A stretch of DNA of 64,000 bases from Gossypium raimondii (GCF_025698545.1 NC_068569.1:8122001-8186000), one strand, 5' to 3'. Positions 39,227 through 51,600 are shown, counted from the first letter of the stretch. The notes: generated from the sequence alone by a model not told the origin. Made by a program: numbers and translations.

Positions 39227-40888
39227 TTGGAAAATATGGATGACGATAAGGGGAGCATGTCGAACAGTCAAGGGCCCGAAGGCAATGAATTGCTGCCTTT
39301 TACGGTACAGTTCCTGAGAGCCCGATGGTTTCAACTTTTTGCTTCTTTTCTAATCATGGCTGGAGCTGGTGCAACGTACTTATTTGGCACCTACTCCAGC
39401 GAGATCAAGACTACTCTTGGTTATGATCAGACAACAATCAATCTGTTAGGCTTCTCCAAGGATCTTGGTGGTAATATCGGGGTTCTTTCCGGGCTTGTTG
39501 CGGAGGTAACACCCACCTGGTTTGTGCTCCTACTTGGAGCTGCCCTCAACTTTGGAGGCTATTTCATGATACGGTTAGCTGTGACAGAAAAAATCCCCAA
39601 GCCCAAGGTTTAGCAAATGTGCATTTACATCATTATAGGAGCTAATTCTCAAAACTTTGCCAACACAGGAGCACTCGTTGTCAGTGTTAAGAACTTCCCT
39701 GAAAGCAGGGGTTCATTGATAGGTCTGTTAAAGGGCCATGCAGGCTTAAGCGGAGCTATTGTGACACAAATTTACTTGGCTGTATATGGAAATGATTCCA
39801 AATCTCTCATACTTCTTATAGGATGGTTGCCAGCACTAGTATTTGTGTACACAATTCGACCATTGAGGCCTGTTAAGCACCCCAATGAAGGGCGAGTGTT
39901 TCACCATTTCCTCCTAATCTCAATTGTTCTAGCAGTTTTTCTCATGGCAATCACTTTGACTGAGAAAGTCATTACTTTCTCCAAAGCAGCTTATGCTGGC
40001 ATTACCACCGTGGCTTGTGTTCTTCTCTTCGCTCCTCTCTTTATTGCAATTAGAGAAGAACTACTGGTTTGGAAGCTTAAGAAACAACCAATCATTCCGC
40101 CACCAACCAAGACAACAATTAATACGCCAAAAGGAGAAGTAGATAAATCAAAACAAGAGGCTATGTTTGATGATAAATCCTGTTTCCTTACCTTGTGTGA
40201 TAAGCCCAAGAAAGGAGAGGACTACACAATTTTGCAAGCACTAACAAGCATAGACATGTGCATTCTGTTTTTTGCAACATTTTGTGGACCCGGCTCAAGC
40301 TTAACTGCGGTAGACAACCTGGGCCAAATTGGTGAGTCGCTTGGATATCCAAATAAAACAGTAACTAGCTTTGTGTCGCTTGTTTGCATCTGGAATTTCC
40401 TTGGGAGGGTTTTTTCTGGATTTGTTTCCGAAATCCTGATTGTGAAATACAAGCTTCCACGCCCACTCATGATGGCGATAGTGTTTCTAATTTCATGCGT
40501 TGGCTACCTATTGGTTGCCTTTCCAGCCCCAGGTACACTCTATGTAGCATCCATCATAATTGGATTCTCGTTTGGTGCACAGCTGCCATTAATTTTCGCC
40601 ATTATTTCTGAACTTTTTGGCCTCAAGTTCTTCTCTACATTGTTCAATTGTGAGCAAATGGCTAGTCCCCTTGGATCATACATACTGAATGTGAAACTTA
40701 CAGGGCCTCTATACGATAGAGAGGCAATGAAAGATCTTACAGCAAAAGGTCTAACACGGTCGCAAGCGAAAGAGTTAACTTGCATTGGTCCTTGGTGTTA
40801 CAGGCTACCTTTTATAATTTTGACTTCTGTTACATTCATTGGTGCCTTGAGTTCTCTGGTTTTAGCGAAGTTTTTATTTCAATTATAA
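39227..40888 (+). pseudogene. NFD4-like nodulin/MFS transporter with one in-frame stop (copy 1)
   Basis: This intronless copy is collinear with the intact gene at 45924-47648. It reads in one frame for 554 codons except for a TAG at 39611-39613. The intact copy has TGG (Trp) there, in the sequence MVWQMC versus KV-stop-QMC, so one base change explains it. The remaining frame of more than 420 codons is uninterrupted and keeps the nodulin-like N-terminal domain (FLRARWFQLFASFLIMAGAG), the MFS spans and the motif YTILQALTSIDM. There is a three-residue deletion near LIGWLPALVF. The C terminus is also about 20 residues shorter than in copy 2. The decay looks recent. Possible readings are a young pseudogene, a base-call error, or a truncated 128-residue product. 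NFD4-like proteins are multi-pass membrane proteins whose transport role is largely unproven. Confidence 0.88.
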
Positions 40889-41271
40889 AAAATCAACCCA
40901 TCATCTCATGTAATATTAATATATTTTGAATATTTTTTCATTCTATTGATTTTTCCAAGAAGAATTGCTCGTGTTGCTCAAACAACAAGCAACCCATTTC
41001 AAATCCATCCATCACGTACGTAATTAAATCATTCTTTGTATTGCACAATTGCAAAATCAACTGCCCTTGTATATATCAACCCTCAATTTTTGGACCCAGA
41101 CTTTTTCTTTTCCTCGTACCAACCTACATAATAATTTTATTTATATTTTTAAGCACTAATTTATCGGATATTATTCGTGCACCAAATCAAACACAAAACC
41201 ATTTCTATATATATAACACTAAATTAGAGTTACTACCATTTTTTTGAAAGTAGTGTTACTACCGATATATA
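40889..41271. other. 3' flank of NFD4-like copy 1
   Basis: AT-rich DNA; no gene seen. Confidence 0.4.
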
Positions 41272-42581
41272 GGGTATATTACATAAATAGTTATTCAATT
41301 ATAAAAAAAATCTTATTTTAGGTATTTAAAATAAAAAAAAATTGTGATTTAGACACCTACGTTACATAATATGTTCATTTTGGTCATTCCTCTTAAAAAA
41401 TCTAACAGAAATTTAAAGTGAAAATATTTCTTAAATTTTGATTTTCTTAAAATAAAAAATTATCATTTTAATTCTCAATCTTTTAATATAAACGAGGGTT
41501 CGATCCTCACCCTGAGTATAGAGTAACATTAAAACTCATGTCTAATGTCTATCGCTTAATGAGCTTTCCGAACGCAAAAGGTTAGTCATTGGGCTCGCTC
41601 CAGTGGATACCTTAGACAACCAAGAAAAAATATAAATGAGGTTTAGCCTTAATTTTTTTTTAAAAAAAATCACATTCCCAATTTTCCATCACCAAGAAAA
41701 AAAAACTCAAATCTATAGATTTCTCTTTTGTGATCTGTTTTAATCTACTTAGCTAATACTATTGATTCATTTTTTCTCCCTTTCAAGTTTCAGTCTTGTT
41801 TGATTCGTAAACTTTTTGAAAAAATTTCTCTTAAAATAAAGTGTTATTTTTGTCTGCAAAAGATTGTTTTTTTAAAAATAAAACTCTAGGTTTTCTTTTG
41901 GTTTGTTTCTTTAAACATTTGTTGTTGGAGAAAAAAAATAGGTTTAGAGAATTGAAATTGAATTCTTACAAAAATAGGCCTAAAATTTCAATTGCAAGTC
42001 TCTAATGGGTATTTTTTTTCTTTAAATTTAAAGCAAAAACAAAAATTGATAGAAAAAAACGAATCAAGAAAAATTGAAGGGAAAAAAAAAATGAATGCTT
42101 CTTTTGGGCTGATCTAATTTCTACATAGCTTGTTGTGGATGAAGGTCATGTTTGAGATCACTATTTGTTGGTTCATCCTACCGTTCTTCTTAATTTGGTG
42201 CTTTTTTTAAGTTGTAAGTTAATATTTGAGGGAGGAGATGGCATTTGAATTTATGGGGGTTTTCAACTATTTAATTATTTTTTATTTTGATTAATAATTA
42301 GTATTAGGCCAATTATATTTTAATCCTTTAAAGTAGCACGCAACACTTATGATGTGGTTCAATTCAAAAAAAAAAAACACGTATGATGTGATAAATTTGT
42401 CATGCGGCATCTAATAATTAGTCCATATATTAAAAATATGCCATGTCAAATTTTCTTAGAGTTTTAATGGTAGTGACCAAAATAAACATGTAATGTGGGT
42501 GCTCAAATTGTAAAATTTTTATTTTAAAAATCTAAAATGAGAATTATTTTATAGTTGAGTGATTATATGTGTAGTTTACCC
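41272..42581. mobile_element. Mutator-like non-autonomous element with long TIRs
   Basis: The left terminus (41272-41386, starting GGGTATATTACA) and right terminus (42474-42581, ending GTAGTTTACCC) are inverted copies of each other over about 110 bp, matching at roughly three quarters of positions by eye. Both end inward at TTTTGGTCA/TGACCAAAA. The GGGTAAACTACA-type end is common on plant MULE-like MITEs. No clear 9-bp duplication is left: CGATATATA versus TTCTTGATA match poorly. A SINE fragment is nested inside. There is no transposase frame. Confidence 0.65.
41494..41630 (+). mobile_element. SINE fragment nested in the Mutator-like element
   Basis: A Pol III B box (GGTTCGATCCT, 41498-41508) is followed by a body with GGGCTCGCTCCAGTGGATACC and a short A-rich tail (41625-41630), the layout of rosid tRNA-derived SINEs. 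The A box and 5' head are missing or worn. Confidence 0.5.
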
Positions 42582-43077
42582 TTCTTGATATTATAAATTT
42601 ATCTTTAAAAATATTATTATAATAAAGTGTTATTTTTTTAAAATTTATTAGCATGCTAATAATAAAAATAAAGTCATCACTTATGTACTAAATTATATTA
42701 AAATTCGTATTACATAAATAAATAAATAAAATTAGCTTATGAATGGTAGAAATCTCAAACTAGCATATAGTATAACATTGCATGTAATATGCTTAAGCTA
42801 CAAATATTTCTGACGAGGAGATTGACATTGACATGCATGCCTTCTGTTTATGCAATATTTGGGACACAAATCTTAATTATAGCTCAGTTAATATTTGGGA
42901 CAAGAATTTTGTAGAGTAATACGTAAAAATATGTAGGTGACATAATTTATTGAATTTGTAAGTAAGTTTAAAAAAAAAATCTTTTGAAACAAAATATTTA
43001 TCCAAACTTTAAATATTTTATATTATAAAAATATTTATCCAATTTATCTAATTTTAGTTTCATTTCGAACCTATAAA
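42582..43077. other. AT-rich DNA between repeats
   Basis: No feature is recognised. Confidence 0.4.
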
Positions 43078-43082
43078 TATTG

Positions 43083-45449
43083 TGTAATAAGCAATGGCCC
43101 AACACAATATCAGAAGCCCTAGGGTTTCTGGGATGAGTCTTGCGCCGCAGCCACCTAGCCTTGCTCTCCGAATTTCAGCTGAATCTTCACCTGCATAGCA
43201 AATCAGCACAAAAAAAAGGAAGCAAAACAATAATGGAAAGGAATCAAAGGATTGAGAATCAAATAAATGTAATGGAAAGAAATCAAAAGATTGAGAATAA
43301 AATCAATGTAAACAAGATTTTATTTCTATATATTTTTTATTATTATGGCTATATAAAGCCATTGAAACATTGTAAAAAGGGAGGGGACTGAAAAGAGATA
43401 GAAGGAAAATTTTCTTTTTGAATACAAAGGTTTTTTTCTCTCTATATTACCTTGAGGATTATCGTTATTTTATTTTTCATTTATACATAGATGTATATAT
43501 ATTTTTAGTTTATTTATCTCTTTATTTATTTTTGCTTAAAATATAAAGAAAGGAGGAAAGGGCTTACTCCTCAAAGTTGGAATCACCGGATTTGTGCCGT
43601 CTCCGTCGCAATCGGAGCATCGGCAAGAGTGAACGGTGGCGTCAGGGGGCTGGGGTTAAAAACCCTAGTAGAGAGCCTTTGTTTTTTTTTGTTTTCTTTT
43701 TTTTCTATGCTGCAAACAATGTTTTTTTTCTAAAAAAAAACTGTTTTAAATCATGCTAGCGAAACGACACCGTTTTGGGGAGGCGGATTATTTTCGATTT
43801 GGCCCTCCATGTAATTCGCGTGTCGCGATTTCGCCCATTATTTTGCTTAAATTTCATTTATTTCTTGTTATTTTAGTTTTTTTTAACTATTTGTTTTTTG
43901 CAATTCGTTTTTTTAATTTTATTTTCTCATCTTCCTCATCATTATTACTATTATTATTATTTAATTATTATTTTTATGTACATACAAACATTTTTTATAA
44001 TATATATACTTTTATATTTTTAATTTCAAAAACTTGTTTTTACTTTTGTAAATATGTACACGTATACTTGTACATGTTTTCTTCATAGTTTTTTTAATAT
44101 TTTTTAAATTAATTAATTTAATTATTATCATTTTTTTGTATATATGTAATTATCGTTTTATAATCTATATATGTATATAATTATTTTTATATATATATGT
44201 ACATATTATATTTTTTTCAATTAATATTTTCTCATATATATATACATATATTTATTTATTTTATTCAATTTTGATAATGTAGATATTATTTAATTATTTT
44301 TAATCTATAGATATTTTATATGTACATGTATACATATTATTTTTTTCTAATGAATGTTCTTTTATATTTATATATATACACGTATATATCTATTTTTATT
44401 TATTTATTTTTGAAAATGTTTAACTACCTATTTATTTTTTTACACAAATTTTATAATATATATTTATATATTTCTTTTATAAATGCATTATATTTTGTAT
44501 GAATCTTATAGTCTATATCTTCATAATTTCCACGTGTGTATTATATGTCTTCGATTTTTATTTATTTTGTTTGCTTTCCTCATTCGAGGTATAATTGTGT
44601 TTACATTTAATGTTTTGCATGTCATGGATTATTATTTTTTATTTCGTTTATTTATTTGTTTATATTATTTTTATGCCATTAATGTATTTATTATCGTTGT
44701 ATTTATTATTATAGCATTTGTATGTATAATATAACGTTACATCATCTTTTACTCAAATTTAAAATTAGAAAATCTCTAAGATTGAGATAATGCTCGTATT
44801 AAGGATTTTCAAGGAAATTGAGCCCTAACGTATTGGGTTCCGATTTTCTTCGTTAAATCCAACGATCGAGCATTTTTCTTTAATCAAAAACAATAACTCA
44901 TTATTGGGAATTCAACACGTTGTGTCCTAACGTATTGGATGTGACGCATTGATTTCTCGAAATGAAGATTTTTAAAAATAGTAAAGGAAATATTCGAGTT
45001 TGGGATTCTAAAGGATCGTGCCCTAACGTATTGGGTGTGATTTCTTAAATCTTGGATGAGTGGATGTTCTTTTATTCTGACCTAATTCATTTTGGGGAAA
45101 ATTAGAATGTTGTGCCCTAACGTATTGGGTGTGGCATTTTTGCTTCTCTGAATTGAAAAGGGTATTAATATGCAACGTTTTAGTTTTTTAAAAGATTATT
45201 TTAAAATTTTCGACCTTAAGACATTAATTAATTAACTAGGTACCAATTTTTGGGCGTAATGGGGGTGCTAATCCTTCCTCATACGTAACCGACTTCCGGA
45301 CCCGTTTTTTTTAAAAAAAGAATTCGTAGACCAAAGCCGTTTTAGGTGATCCAATCACACCTTACTAAAAGATTGGTGGCGACTCCCAATTTTCCTTTTT
45401 TAAGTCGACAACCTAAAATATTTTATTTTTCAAAAAAATAGTTTCGACA
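43083..45449 (+). mobile_element. Solo LTR, Ty3/Gypsy type, 2367 bp
   Basis: The fossil starts TGTAATAAGC and ends GTTTCGACA (TG..CA). It is flanked by a perfect 5-bp duplication TATTG (43078-43082 and 45450-45454). No internal gag-pol region is present, so it is a solo LTR left by recombination between the two LTRs. A TATA-like TATATAAAGCC at about 43351 and the run GGTGGCGACTCC near its 3' end (about 45372) fit Gypsy LTRs of cotton. It contains a roughly 97-bp subrepeat array at about 44790-45165. Its intact duplication suggests a fairly young insertion. Confidence 0.85.
44790..45165 (+). repeat. Four-copy subrepeat inside the solo LTR
   Basis: The motif CCTAACGTATTGG recurs at about 44824, 44926, 45022 and 45116, a spacing of about 94-102 bp. 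The flanking units share TGTG before the motif and GTGA/GTGG after it in most copies. Confidence 0.8.
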
Positions 45450-45454
45450 TATTG

Positions 45455-45923
45455 ACTATGCTATCTAGTAATGTATGGGATAAAAATATGTTTAATACCA
45501 TATTATTTGTATTCATATATATATATATTATCAAAATCCAATATTAATTAAAAAAATATGGCGCATGTGATTATATAATGCTTACTAAATTATTTTAAAC
45601 ATGGATGGATGTAGATATAAATTGATTTAAAAGGTTTAATATTATCAATTTTTGAATGAAAGGATAAACACCAATTTAAACATATCGCAATTTTACAAAA
45701 ATCTCTTAAACCATAATTAATCTAATATAAAACATTTGAAGTTTGTCATCAAATCACTTTCTCATAAACAAACTGTTTAATAAGAAATTGAACTTTGCTT
45801 TATATAAAATTCTTATGAACTAAAACTTTAATTTGTGACTTCCTCTCCCTTTATAATTTTCTCTTTGCTTTATGAATTTTTCTTCACTCATAATTTTCTC
45901 TAAGAAAGCATCGACAAGTAGGT
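45455..45923 (+). promoter_or_regulatory. Upstream region of intact NFD4-like gene
   Basis: Only about 470 bp separate the solo LTR from the start codon, so the LTR may lie within promoter range. A TATA-like TTTATAATTT lies near 45850, followed by a pyrimidine-rich leader. The assignment rests on position only. Confidence 0.4.
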
Positions 45924-47648
45924 ATGACTGAAGAAGCAAAAGAAAGCATCTCTACAAAAAGAGGACTCAGACGCAACGAAATATTACCTTTTACATTAGA
46001 ATTCCTCCGTGGTCGATGGTTTGCACTTTTTGCCTCTTTTCTAATCATGGCGAGTTCTGGTTCAGTCTATTTATTCGGAACCTACTCCAACGAGATCAAA
46101 ACCACTCTTGGTTATGATCAGACAACCATCAATCTTTTAGGCTTCTCCAAGGATGTTGGTGCTAATGTTGGGATTCTTACTGGCCTTATTGCCGAGACCA
46201 CACCCACTTGGTTTGTGCTACTACTTGGGGCCGCACTCAACTTTGGCGGCTATTTCATGATATGGTTAGCCGTGACAGGAAAAATAGCCAAACCCATGGT
46301 TTGGCAAATGTGCGTTTACATGGCTATTGGAGCCAATTCCCAGAATTTTGCCAATACAGTAGGCGTCGTTACCGCTGTCAAGAACTTCCCTGAAAGCAGG
46401 GGTTCTTTGATAGGTCTCTTGAAGGGCTACGCAGGGTTAAGTGGTGCTATTATAACACAGGTCTACTTGGCTGTATACGGTAACGATTCAAAGTCTCTCA
46501 TCTTTCTTATTGCATGTCTTCCCACTGCACTTTCACTAATATTTATATACACAATTCGGACAATGGGGCCCGTTAAGCATCCCAATGAACATCGAGTCTT
46601 CAACCAATTCCTGCTTCTCTCAATTGTTTTAGCACTTCTTCTTATGGTAAAAACTTTAATAGAGAGAAAAATCACATTCTCTAAAGGAACAAATGCTGTC
46701 ATTACCACAGTGCTCTGTTTACTTCTCTTTGCCTCTCTTTATATTTCCATTAGAGAAGCGTTAGTAGTTTGGAACATCAAGAAACAGCCTCCAACTGCCA
46801 TAACAATTGAGCAGTCTAAATCACAAGTAGTTGAATCAAGTGAAGAAACTTCAACGAAGCCTACTTCTTCAGAACAGGTTGATGAAAAGATAGATAAATC
46901 ATGTTTCCTTACCGTTTTCGATCAGCCGGAGAGAGGAACGGATTACACAATTTTGCAAGCACTCACCAGCATTGATATGTTAATTCTCCTTGTTACCACA
47001 ATTTTCGGACTTGGGGCAAGCTTAACTGCAGTAGACAATTTGGGTCAAATTGGTGAGTCGCTTGGATATGACAATAGAACAGTGACTACTTTTGTATCAA
47101 TTATTAGCATCTGGAATTTTTTCGGGAGAGTTTTTTCTGGATTTGTTTCCGAAATTCTGATGGTAAAGTACAAGCTTCCACGGCCACTCATGATGACGAT
47201 GGTGCTTCTTTTTTCATGCATTGGCTATCTCTTGATTGCCTTTCCATTCCCAGGTGCACTGTATATAGCATCAGTTATAATTGGAATCACGTTCGGGGCA
47301 CAACTACCATTAATATTTGCCATTATATCTGAGCTGTTTGGCTTGAAGTACTATGCTACATTGTTTAACTGTGCCCAAATTGCAAGTCCTCTTGGGTCAT
47401 ATATATTTAAAGTGAAGGTTACGGGGGCCATCTACGACACAGAAGCATTGAAGGATGTTGCAGCCAAAGGCTTAGCAGCGAAACAATTGACATGCATTGG
47501 CAGTCATTGTTACAGACTGTCGTTTATAATACTGGCTTCTGTTAGCTGCTTTGGAGCCTTGTGTTCTCTAATTCTGGTGATGAGAACCCGAAAGTTCTAC
47601 CAAAGCGATATTTACCAGAAGTTTAGAGAAAATGCTGATACCTTATGA
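45924..47648 (+). CDS. NFD4-like nodulin/MFS membrane transporter (intact copy 2)
   Basis: A single exon of 575 codons encodes a 574-residue multi-pass membrane protein. The N-terminal nodulin-like domain starts at FLRGRWFALFASFLIM and includes SVYLFGTYSNEIKTTLGYDQTTINLLGFSKD. An MFS-type second half follows a hydrophilic Ser/Glu-rich central loop (about residues 290-330). It is marked by YTILQALTSIDM, DNLGQIGESLGY and FGRVFSGFVSE. About 12 spans are visible. The name comes from Arabidopsis NUCLEAR FUSION DEFECTIVE 4, but most relatives have no proven substrate. It is the tandem partner of the interrupted copy at 39227-40888 in the same orientation. The two are alike along their whole length, except for the central loop and the longer C-terminal tail here. 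Confidence 0.94.
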   Translation: MTEEAKESISTKRGLRRNEILPFTLEFLRGRWFALFASFLIMASSGSVYLFGTYSNEIKTTLGYDQTTINLLGFSKDVGANVGILTGLIAETTPTWFVLLLGAALNFGGYFMIWLAVTGKIAKPMVWQMCVYMAIGANSQNFANTVGVVTAVKNFPESRGSLIGLLKGYAGLSGAIITQVYLAVYGNDSKSLIFLIACLPTALSLIFIYTIRTMGPVKHPNEHRVFNQFLLLSIVLALLLMVKTLIERKITFSKGTNAVITTVLCLLLFASLYISIREALVVWNIKKQPPTAITIEQSKSQVVESSEETSTKPTSSEQVDEKIDKSCFLTVFDQPERGTDYTILQALTSIDMLILLVTTIFGLGASLTAVDNLGQIGESLGYDNRTVTTFVSIISIWNFFGRVFSGFVSEILMVKYKLPRPLMMTMVLLFSCIGYLLIAFPFPGALYIASVIIGITFGAQLPLIFAIISELFGLKYYATLFNCAQIASPLGSYIFKVKVTGAIYDTEALKDVAAKGLAAKQLTCIGSHCYRLSFIILASVSCFGALCSLILVMRTRKFYQSDIYQKFRENADTL

Positions 47649-47731
47649 AACAAATGGTTGCAGTCTTTTCATAGTCATTATGTTATTTCTTTTATTATCA
47701 TTGTATTTAATCAAAATAGTTATAACATGTT

Positions 47732-47965
47732 TCATGGATCCTTAATTTCCCCTTCAATAACTAAAACAATCCTTAATTTGTTGAAATCATTCAATTTTTT
47801 ACCGTGATTACATTGTGCCTTCAATTCATTTTTGTTCTCGCATTCAAGCTTTGTCATTTCATCCCACACCTTTGAAGTGGTAGACTTTTGACGTTTGACA
47901 GCGCTTTCGTACTCATTAAACCCATCGTCCACAGGTATAGGAGTGTTCGAACTAGCCATAGTCAT
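47732..47965 (-). pseudogene. BED zinc-finger remnant (hAT transposase-like)
   Basis: A 77-codon frame contains KVWDEMTKLECENKNELKAQCNH, the first half of a BED zinc finger as found in plant hAT transposases and RICESLEEPER-type proteins. The expected second Cys after CNH is replaced by Gly, and the frame then drifts into unrelated sequence. A pyrimidine-AG acceptor-like site precedes the frame. It is probably a broken piece of a DNA transposon or domesticated gene, lying about 90 bp beyond the 3' end of the NFD4-like gene in the opposite strand. Confidence 0.65.
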
Positions 47966-48667
47966 AAAAATTTAAGTCCTGAAATCCAAAAATAATCATA
48001 TTTATAACTCGATTACTGAATATATATATATACAAATATTTTATTAAATAACTGAACATAAATATTGTATAACAGCCACGATTGAGCAGCCAAGCATGAA
48101 GGAGAGCAAGGTAATAATGTGAAATTTCGAGCACAACAATGTCATTATACCAAACAAATAGGTTAAAACAAATAGGATGATGCAGCTACTCTAATTAATG
48201 TACCTGCATTTTATTTAGGGCAATGATTTTTTTTCATTTACTTCATATTAAGAATCATTATTACCATTATATAAACAATAGGCTAATGTTCCATTTATAA
48301 TTTTAAAAGGTTGAGCATAATATTTTATTTGCTTGCTTTATAGGAAATCACCAACAGAAGCTTAGATGCATACTTTGAACTCTTTAAATGCTTGCTTTTA
48401 TAATATATAGAATTTTAAATTAATAACTCTTTAAACTACTAATTAACTTGTTGTTATATTAACAAAAAAACACTTAGATGCATACTTTTATAATATATTG
48501 AATTTTAAATTAATAACTCTTTAATTTGTTATTTGAACTCTTTAAAATAATAAAATTAATTTAATCTTTTAAAAATTATAAATATATAAGTTGTTATTAA
48601 ATGTTTTTTAATAAAATTCATACTAACTTTTGAAATAATTTTAAGCTACAATCACTTATCTTTAAAA
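47966..48667. repeat. AT-rich DNA with a diverged direct repeat
   Basis: CTTAGATGCATACTTT occurs at 48361 and again at 48473. A nearly identical block of about 39 bp follows each time (48396-48434 and 48486-48524, TTTTATAATATAT..CTTTAA). No gene is seen. Confidence 0.6.
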
Positions 48668-51600
48668 TGTAACAGCCCAATTTTCAGTAGTGTCAGAACA
48701 ATGATTTGAGATCACTAAATTCGATGAAAAAGTTAGAAATATTTTTGAATCAGTGAATTTTGTGATTTAAAAGAAATTATTAGGTAAATTGGGTCAAAAA
48801 CGAGGTATCGAGACCTCGATATCATAAACTGAGCCGTAAATATTTTTATAAATATTTACAGAGTGTCAATAGGATAATATTAAAGTTTCGTTAAGAAATT
48901 TTAACGTTTCGATAGTTAATTATGAAAAAGGATTAAATTGCAATAGGAATAAAAGTTTAATTATAGATTAAAGAAAAGTTAAAAGGACCAAATAGGCAAT
49001 TATGCCTTTTTCCAAAGTTGAGGCGGCATAAGTATAAAAATCTGAGATTTTATGTTAAAAAATATTATTATATTATAGTAATGATTATGTTTTTATATTA
49101 TATTATTTTTAATATATTATATTATATTATATATATATATATATATATCAAAAGAAAGAATAGAAATGAGAAAGAAAGAAACAGAGAGCAAAACGAAACA
49201 GAGAAGGGAGAAAGAAGAAAAAGAAAGAGAGCGACGGTTCAGGGGTTTCAAAATTTCTAAATTCAATTGGTAAGTCAATTTAATCCCTTTTTCTTATGGT
49301 TTTGATATTTTTGGTATCCTAGAACAAAATACTACTTGATTTAAGTTGAAATTTTGGAAGTTAGTAAATTTTAGATGTTGTTCATGTTGAATTAATTGAT
49401 GAATTAGAGGTTAAAATGATTGAATTTTAAGTTAGAAGTTAGTAGAAGGTTGATTTGTAAAATAAAACATAAGTTTTGAATTAATAGGGACTAAATTGAG
49501 AGAATTTCGAAATTAGGGATTTATGATGAAAATGAAGAATTAAAATGAGTATATAGTGAGAATTAAGAGAGAATATGGAGTTAAATTAGGAAAAATAAAA
49601 TTAGTATTGATAAGGGATTAAATTAGAGTTTATGTAAAGTTTAGGTATAAATGGAAATATTTTAATGGAATTGTGTATTAATAATTTTAATTGTTTAATT
49701 ACGTAGCTAATGTCGTGCAAGAGTCATTGTCCGAGAAATGAAAGGAGAAGGTGGACAAGGATTGACTCGAGAGAAATTTCGTTAGTATTACTATAATTCA
49801 AATTTAATTATTAATTGTTAAAATTTAAATTAATATACATGATAAGCAAATTGAGGTAAGAATCATGAATGAATTAAATGAAAAATACGTATTGGTATTG
49901 AAATTATAAATAGCAATTGTTGAATTTTGAATAATATGTTTAGTAAATAAAAATAAGGTGAATATTGATATTGAATTGTATGTGAATTGAATGGAAATTA
50001 CTAGTGATATGATTTGAATTAAAAGAATTAATGCGATATTGAATTGTATGTTGATTGAAAAGTAATTAGTGATTTGAATTTCATTAAATAAATAAATAAA
50101 TAAAATATAAAATATGAATTGAATAAAAGTGAATTAAAATATGAAAAGTGTGAATACATGAATCAAGTATGATTACATGTGAATGTCGGGAATATCTATT
50201 GGTAGATTAGAAAGTGGAAAGTAAATTTGAATTGAAATGTGATTATTGAATAGAAATTGAAATGGTTTGAATTGAATTATTGAATTGAACTGGAATATTG
50301 AAATTGGTGATTGATATGGATTTTATTAGAATTGAAATTGAGAATGTGGAGATTGATATGTGAAACGACATTGAATCAATTATGGAATACTTAATATTGT
50401 TATGTGTCTTGCATTGAACTGTGAAAATCTTGAAGCAATGAATTACTGCAATACTGTGAAACTGATTGGAATAATGAATTTATAATTGATACTGAACTAA
50501 TATGGAAATTTTACTGGAAAGTAAATTAAATACTCTATTAACTAGTCGGGCTAGTCGGATATAGTTGGCATGCCATAGGATATGGAAGAGTACGGGTTAT
50601 TGCCGAACTATCGATCGAGCACTTATGTGCCGACTCATCTTATCATATCATTATTCGATTCGATACTTTGTGTGTCGAATATTATTCTTATTCTCATTAT
50701 GATTCAACACTTTGTGTGTTGAATCTTTATTCTTATTCTTTATCGCTACCGTTCTATCGTTCTTGATCGGTACTATGTATAGTATTAGGCACTATGTGCC
50801 GTATTGGTGTGATTGGTTGGAATCCGTGTATCCGTCAAAGTCCGAGTCAAGTTAATAGGGGTAAATGAATAATTTTGATAATATAAATTTTATTGCATGA
50901 TCTTGAATATGAATTGAAATAAGACATTAAATTGAGGTATTGAAATGAAATGTATGAACCATGGGTTCAAGAAATAGATAATGTTATAGTTCATGAAATA
51001 GTTTTGGTAGTACGAGATGATGTAAAAATATAAGCAAAGAGAAGCAAACTGAAATAGCCATTGTTGAGAAATGAGAAATAAAAAATGAAAAAAATGATTT
51101 GAAATAGTGAAATAATATGTGAATTTAATTGAATACAAGTTATTGAAATTTATTTATGGATTTAATGTATAAATTGAGTGTTAGAAGATTATAAGTGTAA
51201 ATTGATTATAAATGAACGAATCGAACTGAAAAATAGTTGTTATTATTATTATTGTTGTTGAAACAAGTTGATTTAATATATTAAATGTTTATTAAAAGAT
51301 TAAAAGTATAAATTGAATATAAATAGAAATGATAATGAATGAGTTGATAAATTGATTGGATTTGTATGAACTGGAATGAGTTATTAGAATGAGATGTGGA
51401 AAAATCTAATAAATTTTTTATAGTGAAATAAGTTCGAATACACTTAAATATAAGACTGAAATATTGCTTATTGTTATTAATGATCAAGTTGATTTAAAGT
51501 ATGGGATAATTAATGAATAATTGTAGACATAAATTAAATGTATATAATTTATCCATTAATGTTATTAATTTGAATTATGGTAATACCATGAGTATTCCCA

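Noticed and set aside
43577-44734. Several Phe/Tyr/Ile-rich frames
   Set aside because: They lie inside the solo LTR and reflect T-rich DNA.
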